Part shown: positions 25,856-35,168 of the stretch, piece by piece | Numbering within the stretch: position 1 is the stretch's first letter | How the letters are laid out: the number at the start of each line of letters is the position of its first letter | NCBI GenBank assembly: GCA_015999765.1 | Contig: JAECQR010000002.1 | Coordinates: 315,768-379,767 of the forward strand | Length of the DNA: 64,000 bases | Direction of reading: 5' to 3' | Source: Flavobacteriia bacterium | GTDB taxonomy: Bacteria > Bacteroidota > Bacteroidia > Flavobacteriales > Weeksellaceae | Position numbers and translations under genes: made by a program | Notes under the pieces: generated by a model | What the model saw: the letters and a program-made list of their open reading frames with translations, nothing else | The model's database searches: none | Told to the model about the DNA's origin: nothing

Positions 25856-27346
25856 ATGAACCAGGAAAATCAGTGGCCATTTTACATCAGTATCGTATTG
25901 GCTGTTTATGCAGTTATAATCCTATTCTTCGTAATCCGCGGAGCGCTGAAGGCCAAGACCATCAACGATTATGCAGTAGGAAACATAGGGTTTCCGTCGT
26001 GGATCGTCGGGCTTTCCTTAGCTGCATCCATGACGAGTGCTGCTACCTTCGTCATTAACCCTGGGTTTATTGCGCTTTATGGCGTGTCGGGAATTATTTC
26101 AATGGCAGTTGTGCTGCCTATCGCTGCATTTGCATCATTAATATTTTTCACCAAAGGTTTTGCAAAATATGGAAAATCGGTAAAGGCAAACACCCTGTCA
26201 CAATGGATTGGGAACCGTTTCAATAATAAGTCTTACCAGTTTTTCTTTGCTGTAATTGCATTGTTGCTCATTACTTTCATTGTCCTTATTAATGTCGGTT
26301 TAACTCAGGTCATTTCGAAATCCCTTGATACCGATCCGTTTTATGTGTTGCTTGCAATTACAGTTTTTGTGTTTGGTTACATGATGTTTGGCGGTGCCAA
26401 TTCAATGCTTTACACCAATACCATCCAGGCACTGATTATGATTATTGTTGCATTGATGATGATTTTTTCAGGCATAGATCTGTTTGAAGGTGGAATCAGC
26501 GATTTCGCAGAAAAACTCAATGCGGTCGATCCGAATCTTACAAAAACTTTCAATGAATCCAGTCCGCTCTACCGTGATTTCTTCGAAGTTGTAATCTGTC
26601 AGGCGATTGTGGGTGTTGCGATTGTTTGCCAGCCGCACATTATGACAAAATCTCTGATGCTTAAAAATCCGGAAAAAGTAAATTCTTACCTCTTTTTCGC
26701 CATCGGTTCAATGGCCATTTTCTTCCTAATCGTTATCGCGGGACTTTATGCAAGAATTATGTTCCCGGATTTAACGGTGGATGGCAGCAAAATGAAAATG
26801 GATGAAATAATTCCGGTTTACGTGGTGAAAAGATTTTCTGTCGCTGCTGGAATTTTAGTGGTCGTGGGATTAATTTCTGCAGGCTTATCAACGCTCGAAG
26901 GACTAATTCAGTCGCTATCAATCACTGTAACTTCTGATATTTTGGAACCTATCTTCGGAGAAAAAGTCACGAATAATGGTTTAATCATTAATAAAATGGT
27001 TATCGTTTTGCTGGCGGCTGTAAGTTTCTATTTCAGCTGGAACCAGATCAAAGAGCCTAACCTAAGTGTAGGGATTTTCGGGCAGATGGGCGTTTACGGA
27101 TATTTTGCCGCCGCGTTTGTTCCTGTGCTCTTCGGAACATTTTTGAAGAAGGTAAAATCGTCAACGGTTTTTGCTGCGTCGGTAGTAGCAATTGTAGTTC
27201 ATTTTGGGATTTTCTACCTGAAATTAACGCCATACATGCAGGGCAGTGTGGGAAATCCCGGAGTTTCTGCGGCGATAGCGATTGCTTCTTCTGTACTGGT
27301 CGCAGTAATTTTGCATACATTTAACAAAAATAAAGTGACTGGGTAA
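25856..27346 (+). CDS. Sodium:solute symporter (SSS family), probable short-chain carboxylate importer
   Basis: 496 aa with about 13 TM helices, in the cytoplasmic membrane. The SSS signature region is near GLSLAASMTSAATFVINPGF (TM2) and GLISAGLSTLEGLIQSLSI (TM8-9). It belongs to the broad acetate/proline/pantothenate branch; substrate specificity cannot be read directly. It is first in a four-gene operon and its stop overlaps the ATG of an acyl-CoA ligase gene, which suggests it imports an organic acid that is then activated with CoA, such as 3-hydroxybutyrate or acetoacetate. Confidence 0.88.
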   Translation: MNQENQWPFYISIVLAVYAVIILFFVIRGALKAKTINDYAVGNIGFPSWIVGLSLAASMTSAATFVINPGFIALYGVSGIISMAVVLPIAAFASLIFFTKGFAKYGKSVKANTLSQWIGNRFNNKSYQFFFAVIALLLITFIVLINVGLTQVISKSLDTDPFYVLLAITVFVFGYMMFGGANSMLYTNTIQALIMIIVALMMIFSGIDLFEGGISDFAEKLNAVDPNLTKTFNESSPLYRDFFEVVICQAIVGVAIVCQPHIMTKSLMLKNPEKVNSYLFFAIGSMAIFFLIVIAGLYARIMFPDLTVDGSKMKMDEIIPVYVVKRFSVAAGILVVVGLISAGLSTLEGLIQSLSITVTSDILEPIFGEKVTNNGLIINKMVIVLLAAVSFYFSWNQIKEPNLSVGIFGQMGVYGYFAAAFVPVLFGTFLKKVKSSTVFAASVVAIVVHFGIFYLKLTPYMQGSVGNPGVSAAIAIASSVLVAVILHTFNKNKVTG

Positions 27347-28851
27347 TGAATGACTTAGATTGGATCTCGAAATGGGCAGATTATCAGCCGAAGAAAATTG
27401 CAGTTTCTGATTTGGAGACAGGTGAAGATTTTACTTATCTCGATCTTCACCAGAAATCTAACGCTATTGTTTCTTTTCTGAAAGAGCACCAGAAAGAAGG
27501 CGACAGAATTGTTGTGATCATGGAGCATTCGCCGTTTCTTATCGCGCTTTTTTCTGCATGTCAGCGGCTCGGTTTAATTCTTGTTCCGCTCAATTACAAA
27601 CTTTCGAGCAGCGAAATTCATGACCAGCTGAAAGATTGCGAACCCTCACTGGTGATTTACTCTGAGTTTTTTGAGCATTTGTTATCCCTGTCCAAAGATT
27701 CTTTTACTTCGGTGAAACTTGCAGATTTTAATGATGATGTTAAGAACTGTAAAGAAAGTCATTCAGCATCTGCATTCTTGATTAACGCGGAATCTCCAAT
27801 CTTCCTTTTTTATACATCTGGCACAACTTCTACTCCGAAGGGCGTACTTTATACCAACAAAATGTTGTTCTGGAACAGCCTCAACACCACCATGCAGCTG
27901 GGAATTACCGCCGCAGATATCACACTGAGTATCCTGCCGCCATACCACACCTCGGGATGGAATGTTTTTCTTACGCCCATTCTTCACAACGGTGGAAAAA
28001 TTGTGATGTTGAGCAAATTCAACGCGCAAAAGGTAATTTATCATCTGGAAAAGGAAAAAATCACCTTGTTGATGGGGCTTCCTACGGTGCTTCAGATGAT
28101 TACGAAATATGCAAGTTTCCATACTGCAGATTTTTCTCATTTACGGTACATTATTTCGGGTGGAGAAGCCATCAGCAAAGAAATAATCGAGCAATGGAAA
28201 TATGAGAAAAATGTTGATATACGGCCGGGTTATGGCTTAACAGAAGCCGGGCCAAGTATCACGTCGCTGCATCAGGATTTTATTTTAACTAAGCCAAATT
28301 CCATCGGGAAACCTAATTTTTATGTTCATTTGGATGTTGTCGATAAAAAGGGAAATTCTCTGCCGCATGGCGAAATGGGCGAACTTAAAATTAAAGGAGA
28401 AATTGTAACGCCCGGGTATTGGAATAATTCGGTGGCGACGCAGGACAAAATTAAGAATTCCTGGTTCCACACCGGCGATTTAGCATGTCGGGATAGTGAA
28501 GGATTCTTTTACTTAATGGGACGAATGGACGATATGTACATTTCCGGGGGCGAAAACATTTTCCCGCAGGAAGTTGAAAAGGTGCTACACCTACATCCGG
28601 CTGTCGCGCGGGCAATAATTATTCCCGTGAGTGATGAAATCTGGGGAGCAAAAGGAGTTGCCTTTTTGAAAACAGTTAAGGAAACTAGTGAAGTAGAGCT
28701 TCGGGAATTTCTTAAAGACAAGCTTGCAAGGTTTAAACAACCCAAAGAGTTTGTGTTGCTGGAGGAATTTCCGGTAACAGGTTTCGGGAAAATTTCCCGA
28801 AAGGATCTTACGAGAATATATCTTCAAACAAAACAAAAAATCGGTTTCTGA
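27346..28851 (+). CDS. AMP-forming acyl-CoA synthetase
   Basis: 501 aa, two-step activation of a carboxylic acid through an acyl-adenylate to acyl-CoA. ANL-superfamily core motifs: A3 FYTSGTTSTPKGV (about 145-158), A5 YGLTEAGPS, A7 WFHTGDLA, A8 GRMDDMYISGGENIFPQEVE, and A10 GFGKISRKDL with the adenylation Lys. Length and motifs fit the medium/short-chain fatty-acid group rather than acetyl- or acetoacetyl-CoA synthetases, which are longer. The ATG shares a base with the symporter stop (TAATG). Confidence 0.9.
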   Translation: MNDLDWISKWADYQPKKIAVSDLETGEDFTYLDLHQKSNAIVSFLKEHQKEGDRIVVIMEHSPFLIALFSACQRLGLILVPLNYKLSSSEIHDQLKDCEPSLVIYSEFFEHLLSLSKDSFTSVKLADFNDDVKNCKESHSASAFLINAESPIFLFYTSGTTSTPKGVLYTNKMLFWNSLNTTMQLGITAADITLSILPPYHTSGWNVFLTPILHNGGKIVMLSKFNAQKVIYHLEKEKITLLMGLPTVLQMITKYASFHTADFSHLRYIISGGEAISKEIIEQWKYEKNVDIRPGYGLTEAGPSITSLHQDFILTKPNSIGKPNFYVHLDVVDKKGNSLPHGEMGELKIKGEIVTPGYWNNSVATQDKIKNSWFHTGDLACRDSEGFFYLMGRMDDMYISGGENIFPQEVEKVLHLHPAVARAIIIPVSDEIWGAKGVAFLKTVKETSEVELREFLKDKLARFKQPKEFVLLEEFPVTGFGKISRKDLTRIYLQTKQKIGF

Positions 28852-28852
28852 T

Positions 28853-29791
28853 ATGAAAAAAATTCTTATTCTCGTTATTTGTCTATTTTTTCTGAGTATT
28901 TCTGCACAAAACACCAAATCAATGAAAGAAACGCTTCAGCAATATTACTTCCCGACTAAATTTTTAAAGCTTAAAGAAGGCGATATTGCTTATGTAAAGG
29001 AGGGAACGGGAAATAAAACACTTCTGTTTGTGCACGGTTTAAGCAGCAATGCCGACGCGTGGTCCAGAAATATTAAAGAACTCAAAAAAGATTTCACCTG
29101 CATCGCCATCGATTTGCCAGGGTACGGAAAATCTTTTAAAAATGCTGACGCTTTAACCGCAACTTATTTTTCTGAGATCATCAGACAGTTTACAGAGGAA
29201 CTAAAAATCACAAATTTTACCTTAATTGGTCATTCAATGGGCGGACAGGCTGCAATAAAGTTTGCCGCCAAGTATCCGGATAACCTCAATAAACTGATTC
29301 TTGTGGCGCCAGCCGGTATTGAAAAATTCACTGAGTTTGAAGGGAACGCAATGAAGATGGTAATGAAACAACAGACGATTATGGCGACAACTCCAGGGCA
29401 GATCGAAAGAAATTACAGCCTTAATTTTTTTAAAATGCCAAAGGAAGCAGAAAAAATGATTATGGACCGGAAAAATATCATTCATGCATCGGATTTTGGT
29501 TTACATGCGCTGGCTACTGAAAAAAGCGTAAAGGGAATGCTAGATGATACTGTAACTGCTGATTTGTCTAACATTAAAACAACAACTCTGTTTCTTTTCG
29601 CCAAAAATGACATGCTGATTCCCAATAAATATCTGCATCCGTTAATAACGATCGATCATGTGGCGGAGGATGCTAAGATTCTGGTGAAAAATAGTAAGGT
29701 AGTTATGATTGATGAAGCCGGACATTTTCTTCAGTTCGAAAAACCTACTGAAGTAAATAAGGAAATTAAAGCATTTGTGAACAGTAAATAA
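28853..29791 (+). CDS. Exported alpha/beta hydrolase
   Basis: 312 aa esterase-type enzyme with a cleavable signal peptide (MKKILILVICLFFLSISAQ), so periplasmic. Catalytic triad: Ser in GHSMGG (about 125-130), Asp in AKNDMLIP, His in EAGHFLQFEKP; oxyanion region VHGLSSNADAW. A lid-like insert lies between about 165 and 230. In context it may cleave oligoesters before the product enters through the symporter. It starts one base after the ligase stop. The substrate is an inference from the locus. Confidence 0.87.
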   Translation: MKKILILVICLFFLSISAQNTKSMKETLQQYYFPTKFLKLKEGDIAYVKEGTGNKTLLFVHGLSSNADAWSRNIKELKKDFTCIAIDLPGYGKSFKNADALTATYFSEIIRQFTEELKITNFTLIGHSMGGQAAIKFAAKYPDNLNKLILVAPAGIEKFTEFEGNAMKMVMKQQTIMATTPGQIERNYSLNFFKMPKEAEKMIMDRKNIIHASDFGLHALATEKSVKGMLDDTVTADLSNIKTTTLFLFAKNDMLIPNKYLHPLITIDHVAEDAKILVKNSKVVMIDEAGHFLQFEKPTEVNKEIKAFVNSK

Positions 29792-31213
29792 ATGAAACCA
29801 AAGCTTAAAGTTTTTGAAGAATTCAGCAAAGCGCTGCTGCCTCACGAAGCACGATATTTACAGAGCCTGGCTAATTTTCAGGATGCTGAGAAGCGCAATG
29901 TTTTCCAGAATTTGGTCGATAATTCATTGAATCCTGAACAGGAATCGCCTTTCGATCCCGATATCGACAAAAGAAAATACCATCACATAAAAACCTGGGC
30001 TGAGCATAGACTCAGCCTTCGTGATGTAGATAAAGTAGCAGATTGGTTGCTGGATTTCGACAAAAAACTTGCGCTGGACCTGGTGACTTCTGAGGAGGAA
30101 AAAGCGGTATTGGATTATGTGAAAAATTACCGGGAGATTACTTTTAATTTTCAGATTTTATACCGGATTTTGAGGGATTACCGTTCCTACCTGCTCATCA
30201 GGATGCGCTATGATGATCACGTAATTATTTTGGATTTTCTGGAGAAGTGGAAAGAAGTATATGTGCGGGCAAACGAAATTCAGGAAAAACTTTATCAGGC
30301 GACTACCGAAATCACCGATCAGTTTACCAAAAGTGAGAACAGCTCCGCCTATTGGGAAAAATGGCTGCACAAGGTTTTCGCATCCAAAAATATCAATGGT
30401 AATAACCGTTACAAAGCATTTATTCTTCTCGCTTTTATGTATAATAATACCGGAAATTTGGAGAAGTTGCAGCAGATTTTCGATAAAATTGACGGATTTT
30501 TTAACAAAGGAACGCTTTATTGCCGGCGGCTGCTCTACAATTATTATTCGAGCCGGGTTTTGCTGCATTCGAAACAGCGGGATTTTGAAGCGGCGGTTTA
30601 TTATGGTAAACTTTCTATACGCCAGTTGAATGAGGATACTTTAATGTACATCAACAATTTGGTATCGATATATCTGCGTTTAGATCAGCAAAAAAAAGCG
30701 TTGAATCTTCTTGAAGATTACCGATCAATTTACGAAAATACCCACAACGATCTTCAGAAAATTATCTACATTTCCTATTATCTTCGTGCATTAAATGAGC
30801 TTAACTTAAGCCGAAAAGCTGAAAATATCGCCATCTATTTCCTGCAGAAATACGAAACTGAAATTCTGAAACTTCGCTGGCATCATTTCTTCACATCGTA
30901 TTTTACAGCATTACTTAACAACGAGAATTATGCAGCAATACTTCAACTGGACAAAAAATATTCACTCACAGAAAAAGAACTTACCAGAAAAGGTTCTGTA
31001 AATTATGTTCCCAATATCCTATGGGCGTTTTCGGTCGCTGCTTTTCTGGAGAATAAAATTTCTGAAGAAAAATTATTCAGCAATATTTCTGAAAGTCTGG
31101 CTGATGTTGACATCACGGATCACAACAGAGAATTCATCGAAAAAAACGTGAAAATCCTCTCTAAAAACCTGCCTGAACTCAAAGTTTTTTTTAAGTCCTA
31201 TTTGCGGAAATAA
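29792..31213 (+). CDS. Unrecognised all-helical protein (TPR-like), 473 aa
   Basis: No family recognised. The protein has no signal or TM segment and is predicted almost wholly alpha-helical; the region from about 205 to 400 alternates paired helices of about 34-40 residues rich in Tyr and Leu (for example LLAFMYNNTGNLEKLQQIFDKI, AVYYGKLSIRQLNEDTLMYI broken across two units), reminiscent of tetratricopeptide repeats. The ATG follows the hydrolase stop with no gap, so it is firmly in the operon. A cytosolic scaffold or regulator role is possible but unproven. Tyr, Leu and Lys are enriched. Confidence 0.6.
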   Translation: MKPKLKVFEEFSKALLPHEARYLQSLANFQDAEKRNVFQNLVDNSLNPEQESPFDPDIDKRKYHHIKTWAEHRLSLRDVDKVADWLLDFDKKLALDLVTSEEEKAVLDYVKNYREITFNFQILYRILRDYRSYLLIRMRYDDHVIILDFLEKWKEVYVRANEIQEKLYQATTEITDQFTKSENSSAYWEKWLHKVFASKNINGNNRYKAFILLAFMYNNTGNLEKLQQIFDKIDGFFNKGTLYCRRLLYNYYSSRVLLHSKQRDFEAAVYYGKLSIRQLNEDTLMYINNLVSIYLRLDQQKKALNLLEDYRSIYENTHNDLQKIIYISYYLRALNELNLSRKAENIAIYFLQKYETEILKLRWHHFFTSYFTALLNNENYAAILQLDKKYSLTEKELTRKGSVNYVPNILWAFSVAAFLENKISEEKLFSNISESLADVDITDHNREFIEKNVKILSKNLPELKVFFKSYLRK

Positions 31214-31233
31214 CCATCTAAATGGTGAATTTT
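31213..31233 (+). terminator. Weak terminator between the two catabolic operons
   Basis: ACCAT-CTAA-ATGGT hairpin directly after the stop, followed by GAATTTTTA. The stem has only five pairs and the tail is imperfect, so partial read-through into the TonB receptor gene is likely. Confidence 0.45.
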
Positions 31234-31253
31234 TAGTTTTATTATTTCTTCCA

Positions 31254-31336
31254 AAGGCTGTTTAGTTTTAAGTCACACCCTGAAAATTTCATTTGTGTTA
31301 ATTTTTCTTAATGCACATCTCTTATCATTGTATCAA
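31254..31336 (+). promoter_or_regulatory. Leader motif of the TonB receptor operon
   Basis: AGTTTTAAGTCA at 31264-31275 repeats the motif at 25771-25782. TGTATCAA (31329-31336) also recurs at 25837-25844, each preceded by TTATCA. No TAnnTTTG element stands next to this copy, so the promoter itself is not resolved. Confidence 0.4.
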
Positions 31337-31354
31337 TAAAAAATTAATCCAATT

Positions 31355-33598
31355 ATGAAAAAGTCAGTTATTTTGGCATCATTATTAAGCGCGGTGTTTG
31401 TAAGCGCACAGGTTGATACCACCAGGGTGAGAGATATTGATGAGGTTACCGTTTCTGCAAGTAAAAAATTGCAGAAGGTGGTAGATGTGCCTGCGACAGT
31501 AAATATCATCACGGCAAAAGATATTCAGCAGTTTACAAGTTTTAATGTTGGTGAATTGGCTGCAAGACAGAAGGGTGTTGATTTTGTGAGAGCCGGCGTT
31601 TTAGGAACAGGTATTAATATCCGCGGATTCAATTCGGCATTTAATTCCAAAAACCTTCAGATTACGGATGACAGAATTTCTACTTTGGTGGCTACAGGAT
31701 TGCCTTTTGGCGTTTTCAGTACGGTGATTAAAGAAGATATCGAAAGGGTAGAAATCCTTCTCGGACCTAACGGAACACTTTACGGACCAAACGCTCATAA
31801 CGGATTGGTGAATACTTTGAGTAAAAATCCTTTCAAATCTCAGGGAACAACAATTGCGCTGGGTGCCGGAAACCAGAATGTTTTAACCTCCAGAATTCGT
31901 CATGCACAGGCAATCGGTCCTAAAATAGCCTATAAACTTGCTTTTGAACATACCCAGGGAACTGAATTTGATTACACAGATTCTGTTTATGTAAACAATA
32001 AAGGATATCGTGAATTAGACCTTGACAGAGATTTTAACTCCACTAAATTCAATTCTCAGGTTAACATGAAAGTTGGTTCCCTATCGGAATTAGTAGCATA
32101 TTACGGTCACAGTAACAACAACAATATTGGCGTAACAAGTGCGGGAAGAAATGCAATTAAGGACTGGAATATCGACGAACTTCAGTTGAAATTCATTCAC
32201 CCGAGATTCTTCTTAAATTCCTATTACCAGTGGAGTAATACAGACGATACCTACGCGATGAACCAGAGAACGCAGAATTATGTGTCATTTATCAATGCAG
32301 GATTTTCTGATCAGGTGGCAAGAGAAAGATCTTACGATGAACAGTGGTTTGGTGCATCGCCAACAGCGGGTTTAGCGTTGAAAAGAGGTTCCAGATTTAA
32401 GGATGATTCCAATAGATTTGTGGCCGAAGGTCAGTACAACAATACCTGGGGAGGATTTACTTTAATTGGTGGTGTGCAGTTCCAGCGCGATATGGCTTTC
32501 ACCAAGAATACTTACATGCTCGATTTCGACGGGCCGATTAATGTAAACCAAGTGGGTGTTTACGGCCAGACAGAATATAAAATCGACGGTTGGGGATTCC
32601 TTGCTGCTTTAAGAGTTGATAATCACGACTATTACGGAACAAACCTTCTGCCTAAAGCGGCGATTACCAAGAAAATGGGTGACGGTACTTTCAGACTTAC
32701 TTATGGAAAAGGTATGGCAGTGCCTTCAATTATGAACCTTGAAGGTTATCTTTTTGGTGGATTGATCTTAGGAAACGGTCTTGGATTTACACTTTCCGAC
32801 GGTACCAAAATCAACCCGCTCGATGTAGAAACGATTAATTCTTTTGAAGTAGGCTACAAAGGTTCAATTCAGAAAAAATTCTACATCGATGCGAATGCTT
32901 ATTATAACATGTCCGAAAATTTCATCAGCCCGTTAACCCAGTTGGCAACCGCCGGAAGAACTGTTACGCATAGAGGAGATCAGCCCATTTCGCAAATTCC
33001 GGGAGCTAATCCCGCTTTTGTGCTCACGTATTCCAACTATGGAAAAGTTGATACTTACGGAGTGGATTTAGGATTGAGTTATTACTTCAATGACGCATTA
33101 AAAGGGGTGGTGAATTATTCCTATTTCGGAAGAAAAATGGATAAAAGCGATATGGCAAACGATGGTAACAAAGACGGGAAAGTTTTGGATACCGACTTGC
33201 CAATCAACACACCTGCAAATAAATTAACAGTAGGATTCAATTATACAACTCCGAAATTCTTCGGTGGTCTTTACGGAAGATGGGTACAGGATTACGATTT
33301 CTTCTCCGGAACTTCTACTGCGGCTAAAACCCAGGATTTGGACGGAAACGGAACCATCGACATTGTTGAAAACTCCTATTACGCACCGTCAAGAGTTTGG
33401 AATTACGGCGCGCTTGGTGGATTTACCGTAGATATGAATGCCGGATATAACTTCAGTAACGGGATGACCATTGGGGCAAATGTTACCAATTTACTTAATG
33501 CTGATATCCGCGAATTTGCAGGTTCTCCATTCATCAAAAGACTGGTTTCTCTGGAATTCAGATACCAGTTCGACTTCTTCAACAAAAAAAATAATTAA
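31355..33598 (+). CDS. TonB-dependent outer-membrane receptor
   Basis: 747 aa. Signal peptide 1-19, TonB-box-like segment IDEVTVSA just after it, plug domain (about 40-155: VDVPATVNIITAKDIQQF, GTGINIRGF, ERVEILLGPNGTLYGPNAHNGLVN) and a 22-strand barrel ending in the aromatic VSLEFRYQFDFFNKKNN. There is no SusD partner and no N-terminal CNA-B/DUF4480 domain, so it is not a classical polysaccharide-type SusC. First gene of a five-gene operon with hydrolase, bdh and CoA-transferase genes, which suggests uptake of a hydroxybutyrate ester or oligomer; siderophore uptake is the usual alternative for the family. Confidence 0.9.
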   Translation: MKKSVILASLLSAVFVSAQVDTTRVRDIDEVTVSASKKLQKVVDVPATVNIITAKDIQQFTSFNVGELAARQKGVDFVRAGVLGTGINIRGFNSAFNSKNLQITDDRISTLVATGLPFGVFSTVIKEDIERVEILLGPNGTLYGPNAHNGLVNTLSKNPFKSQGTTIALGAGNQNVLTSRIRHAQAIGPKIAYKLAFEHTQGTEFDYTDSVYVNNKGYRELDLDRDFNSTKFNSQVNMKVGSLSELVAYYGHSNNNNIGVTSAGRNAIKDWNIDELQLKFIHPRFFLNSYYQWSNTDDTYAMNQRTQNYVSFINAGFSDQVARERSYDEQWFGASPTAGLALKRGSRFKDDSNRFVAEGQYNNTWGGFTLIGGVQFQRDMAFTKNTYMLDFDGPINVNQVGVYGQTEYKIDGWGFLAALRVDNHDYYGTNLLPKAAITKKMGDGTFRLTYGKGMAVPSIMNLEGYLFGGLILGNGLGFTLSDGTKINPLDVETINSFEVGYKGSIQKKFYIDANAYYNMSENFISPLTQLATAGRTVTHRGDQPISQIPGANPAFVLTYSNYGKVDTYGVDLGLSYYFNDALKGVVNYSYFGRKMDKSDMANDGNKDGKVLDTDLPINTPANKLTVGFNYTTPKFFGGLYGRWVQDYDFFSGTSTAAKTQDLDGNGTIDIVENSYYAPSRVWNYGALGGFTVDMNAGYNFSNGMTIGANVTNLLNADIREFAGSPFIKRLVSLEFRYQFDFFNKKNN

Positions 33599-33610
33599 AT
33601 TTTTTCACCG

Positions 33611-34384
33611 ATGGCTTTAGAAACCATTAATGGGATAGATCTCGACTATTCCGATGCTGGAGCGGGCAATACTGTCATACTTCTGCACGGTTTGGGATCG
33701 ACTAAAAAAGACTGGGATTTACAGATCCCGGTCTTATCCCACAAATGCAGGGTGATTGCGCCCGATTTCCGGGCTCACGGAAATTCAGAAAAAGTTCCGA
33801 AGGAACAGAGTGTAGAAATAATGACGGAGGATATCTTCGAGCTGATGAAATTCCTCAATATACCGAAAGCAAGTTTTGTCGGATTTTCGATGGGTGGTGC
33901 GGTAGCCTTTCAAATGGCAATTTCGCATCCTGCGAAAGTTGATAAACTCGTAATTTTAAATTCCGGTCCGGATTTCAACAGTGCCAAAGATACGGGAGTT
34001 GATATTTTAGGGGAACGAACTAAAATAATTAAAGAGCAGGGCTTCAATAAATTGGCGAAAACTATTTCGGCAGGAATGTTTCCCGGAAATGACCAAAAAG
34101 AATGGCGCGATGAATTTGAACAGCGCATCGTAAATAACGATGAAGATGCTTATCTGAAAACTTTCGGCAAACTCATGAGTTGGGGATTGGGCGAGAAAAT
34201 CGCTGGGATTCCGCACGAAACATTAGTTATTGCTTCCGATATGGATTATACTTCAGTGGATTATAAAAAATCATATACCAACAAAATGCAGAATGCAAAA
34301 ATGGTCGTGATTGAAAATTCCCGCCACGGAATCGTGCTGGATCAGGCAGAAAAACTGAACGAAGAGTTATTGAAATTTTTGTAA
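33611..34384 (+). CDS. Cytoplasmic alpha/beta hydrolase
   Basis: 257 aa, no signal peptide. Triad: Ser in GFSMGG (about 97-102), Asp in ASDMDYTS (about 210), His in NSRHGIVLDQ; oxyanion motif LLHGLGSTKKDW. It resembles 3-oxoadipate enol-lactonase and short-ester hydrolases. It lies between the TonB receptor and the 3-hydroxybutyrate dehydrogenase genes (12 and 1 base spacings), so cleavage of 3-hydroxybutyrate dimers or oligomers to monomers is the simplest proposal. Confidence 0.88.
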   Translation: MALETINGIDLDYSDAGAGNTVILLHGLGSTKKDWDLQIPVLSHKCRVIAPDFRAHGNSEKVPKEQSVEIMTEDIFELMKFLNIPKASFVGFSMGGAVAFQMAISHPAKVDKLVILNSGPDFNSAKDTGVDILGERTKIIKEQGFNKLAKTISAGMFPGNDQKEWRDEFEQRIVNNDEDAYLKTFGKLMSWGLGEKIAGIPHETLVIASDMDYTSVDYKKSYTNKMQNAKMVVIENSRHGIVLDQAEKLNEELLKFL

Positions 34385-34385
34385 A

Positions 34386-35156
34386 ATGGCGAAGAATGTT
34401 TTAATTACAGGAAGTACAAGCGGCATCGGCTTGGGAATCGCGGAAGCGTTTGCCAAAAACGGCGACAATATCGTCTTCAACGGTTTGGAAGAAGACGGCG
34501 CCGAGATCGCAGCAGAAATCGGACGTAAATTTGGTGTAAAAACGTGCTTCAAAAATTCCAATCTCATGACTCCAGAAGGCGTACAGGAACTCGTGGATTT
34601 TGCTTACAGTGAATTGGGTTCTGTGGATATTCTCGTAAACAATGCTGGAATTCAGCACGTATCAAAAATTGAAGATTTCCCACTGGAAAAGTATCAGCAG
34701 ATTATCGCTTTAAATATGAATGCTGTATTTTATGCTTCCAGAGCCGTTTTCAAAAAAATGAAAGATCAGCAGTTCGGGAGAATAATTAATGTTTCTTCGG
34801 TTCACGGGATCCGCGCTTCAGAATTTAAATCAGCATATGTCACTGCGAAGCACGGTGTAATTGGACTCACGAAAGTGCTGGCCTTAGAAGGAGCCGAATT
34901 TAATGTTACCTGCAATGCGATATGTCCTGGTTACGTAAAAACTCCTTTAGTTGAAGGCCAGATCAAAGATCAGGCAAAAACCCACCAGATGAGCGAAGAT
35001 GAGGTTGTAGAAAAAGTGATGTTAAAGAAACAGGCAGTAAAAAGTTTCGTCCCGGTGGAGAAATTAGGAGAAATTGCCGTATTTTTATCAGCAGAAAACG
35101 CCACAACAGTCTCCGGATCGGTATTTACTTTAGACGGAGGGTGGAGTGCACAGTAA
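34386..35156 (+). CDS. bdhA: (R)-3-hydroxybutyrate dehydrogenase
   Basis: NAD-dependent SDR oxidising (R)-3-hydroxybutyrate to acetoacetate, 256 aa. Rossmann motif TGSTSGIGLGIA (8-19), NNAG (85-88), catalytic S138, Y151 and K155. The substrate-binding residues known from the Pseudomonas fragi enzyme are all present at equivalent positions: Q90, H140, K148, Q192 and W253. This gives unusually strong support for a substrate assignment within the SDR family. Its product acetoacetate is the substrate of the CoA-transferase encoded next. Confidence 0.93.
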   Translation: MAKNVLITGSTSGIGLGIAEAFAKNGDNIVFNGLEEDGAEIAAEIGRKFGVKTCFKNSNLMTPEGVQELVDFAYSELGSVDILVNNAGIQHVSKIEDFPLEKYQQIIALNMNAVFYASRAVFKKMKDQQFGRIINVSSVHGIRASEFKSAYVTAKHGVIGLTKVLALEGAEFNVTCNAICPGYVKTPLVEGQIKDQAKTHQMSEDEVVEKVMLKKQAVKSFVPVEKLGEIAVFLSAENATTVSGSVFTLDGGWSAQ

Positions 35157-35168
35157 TATTCAGTAAAT

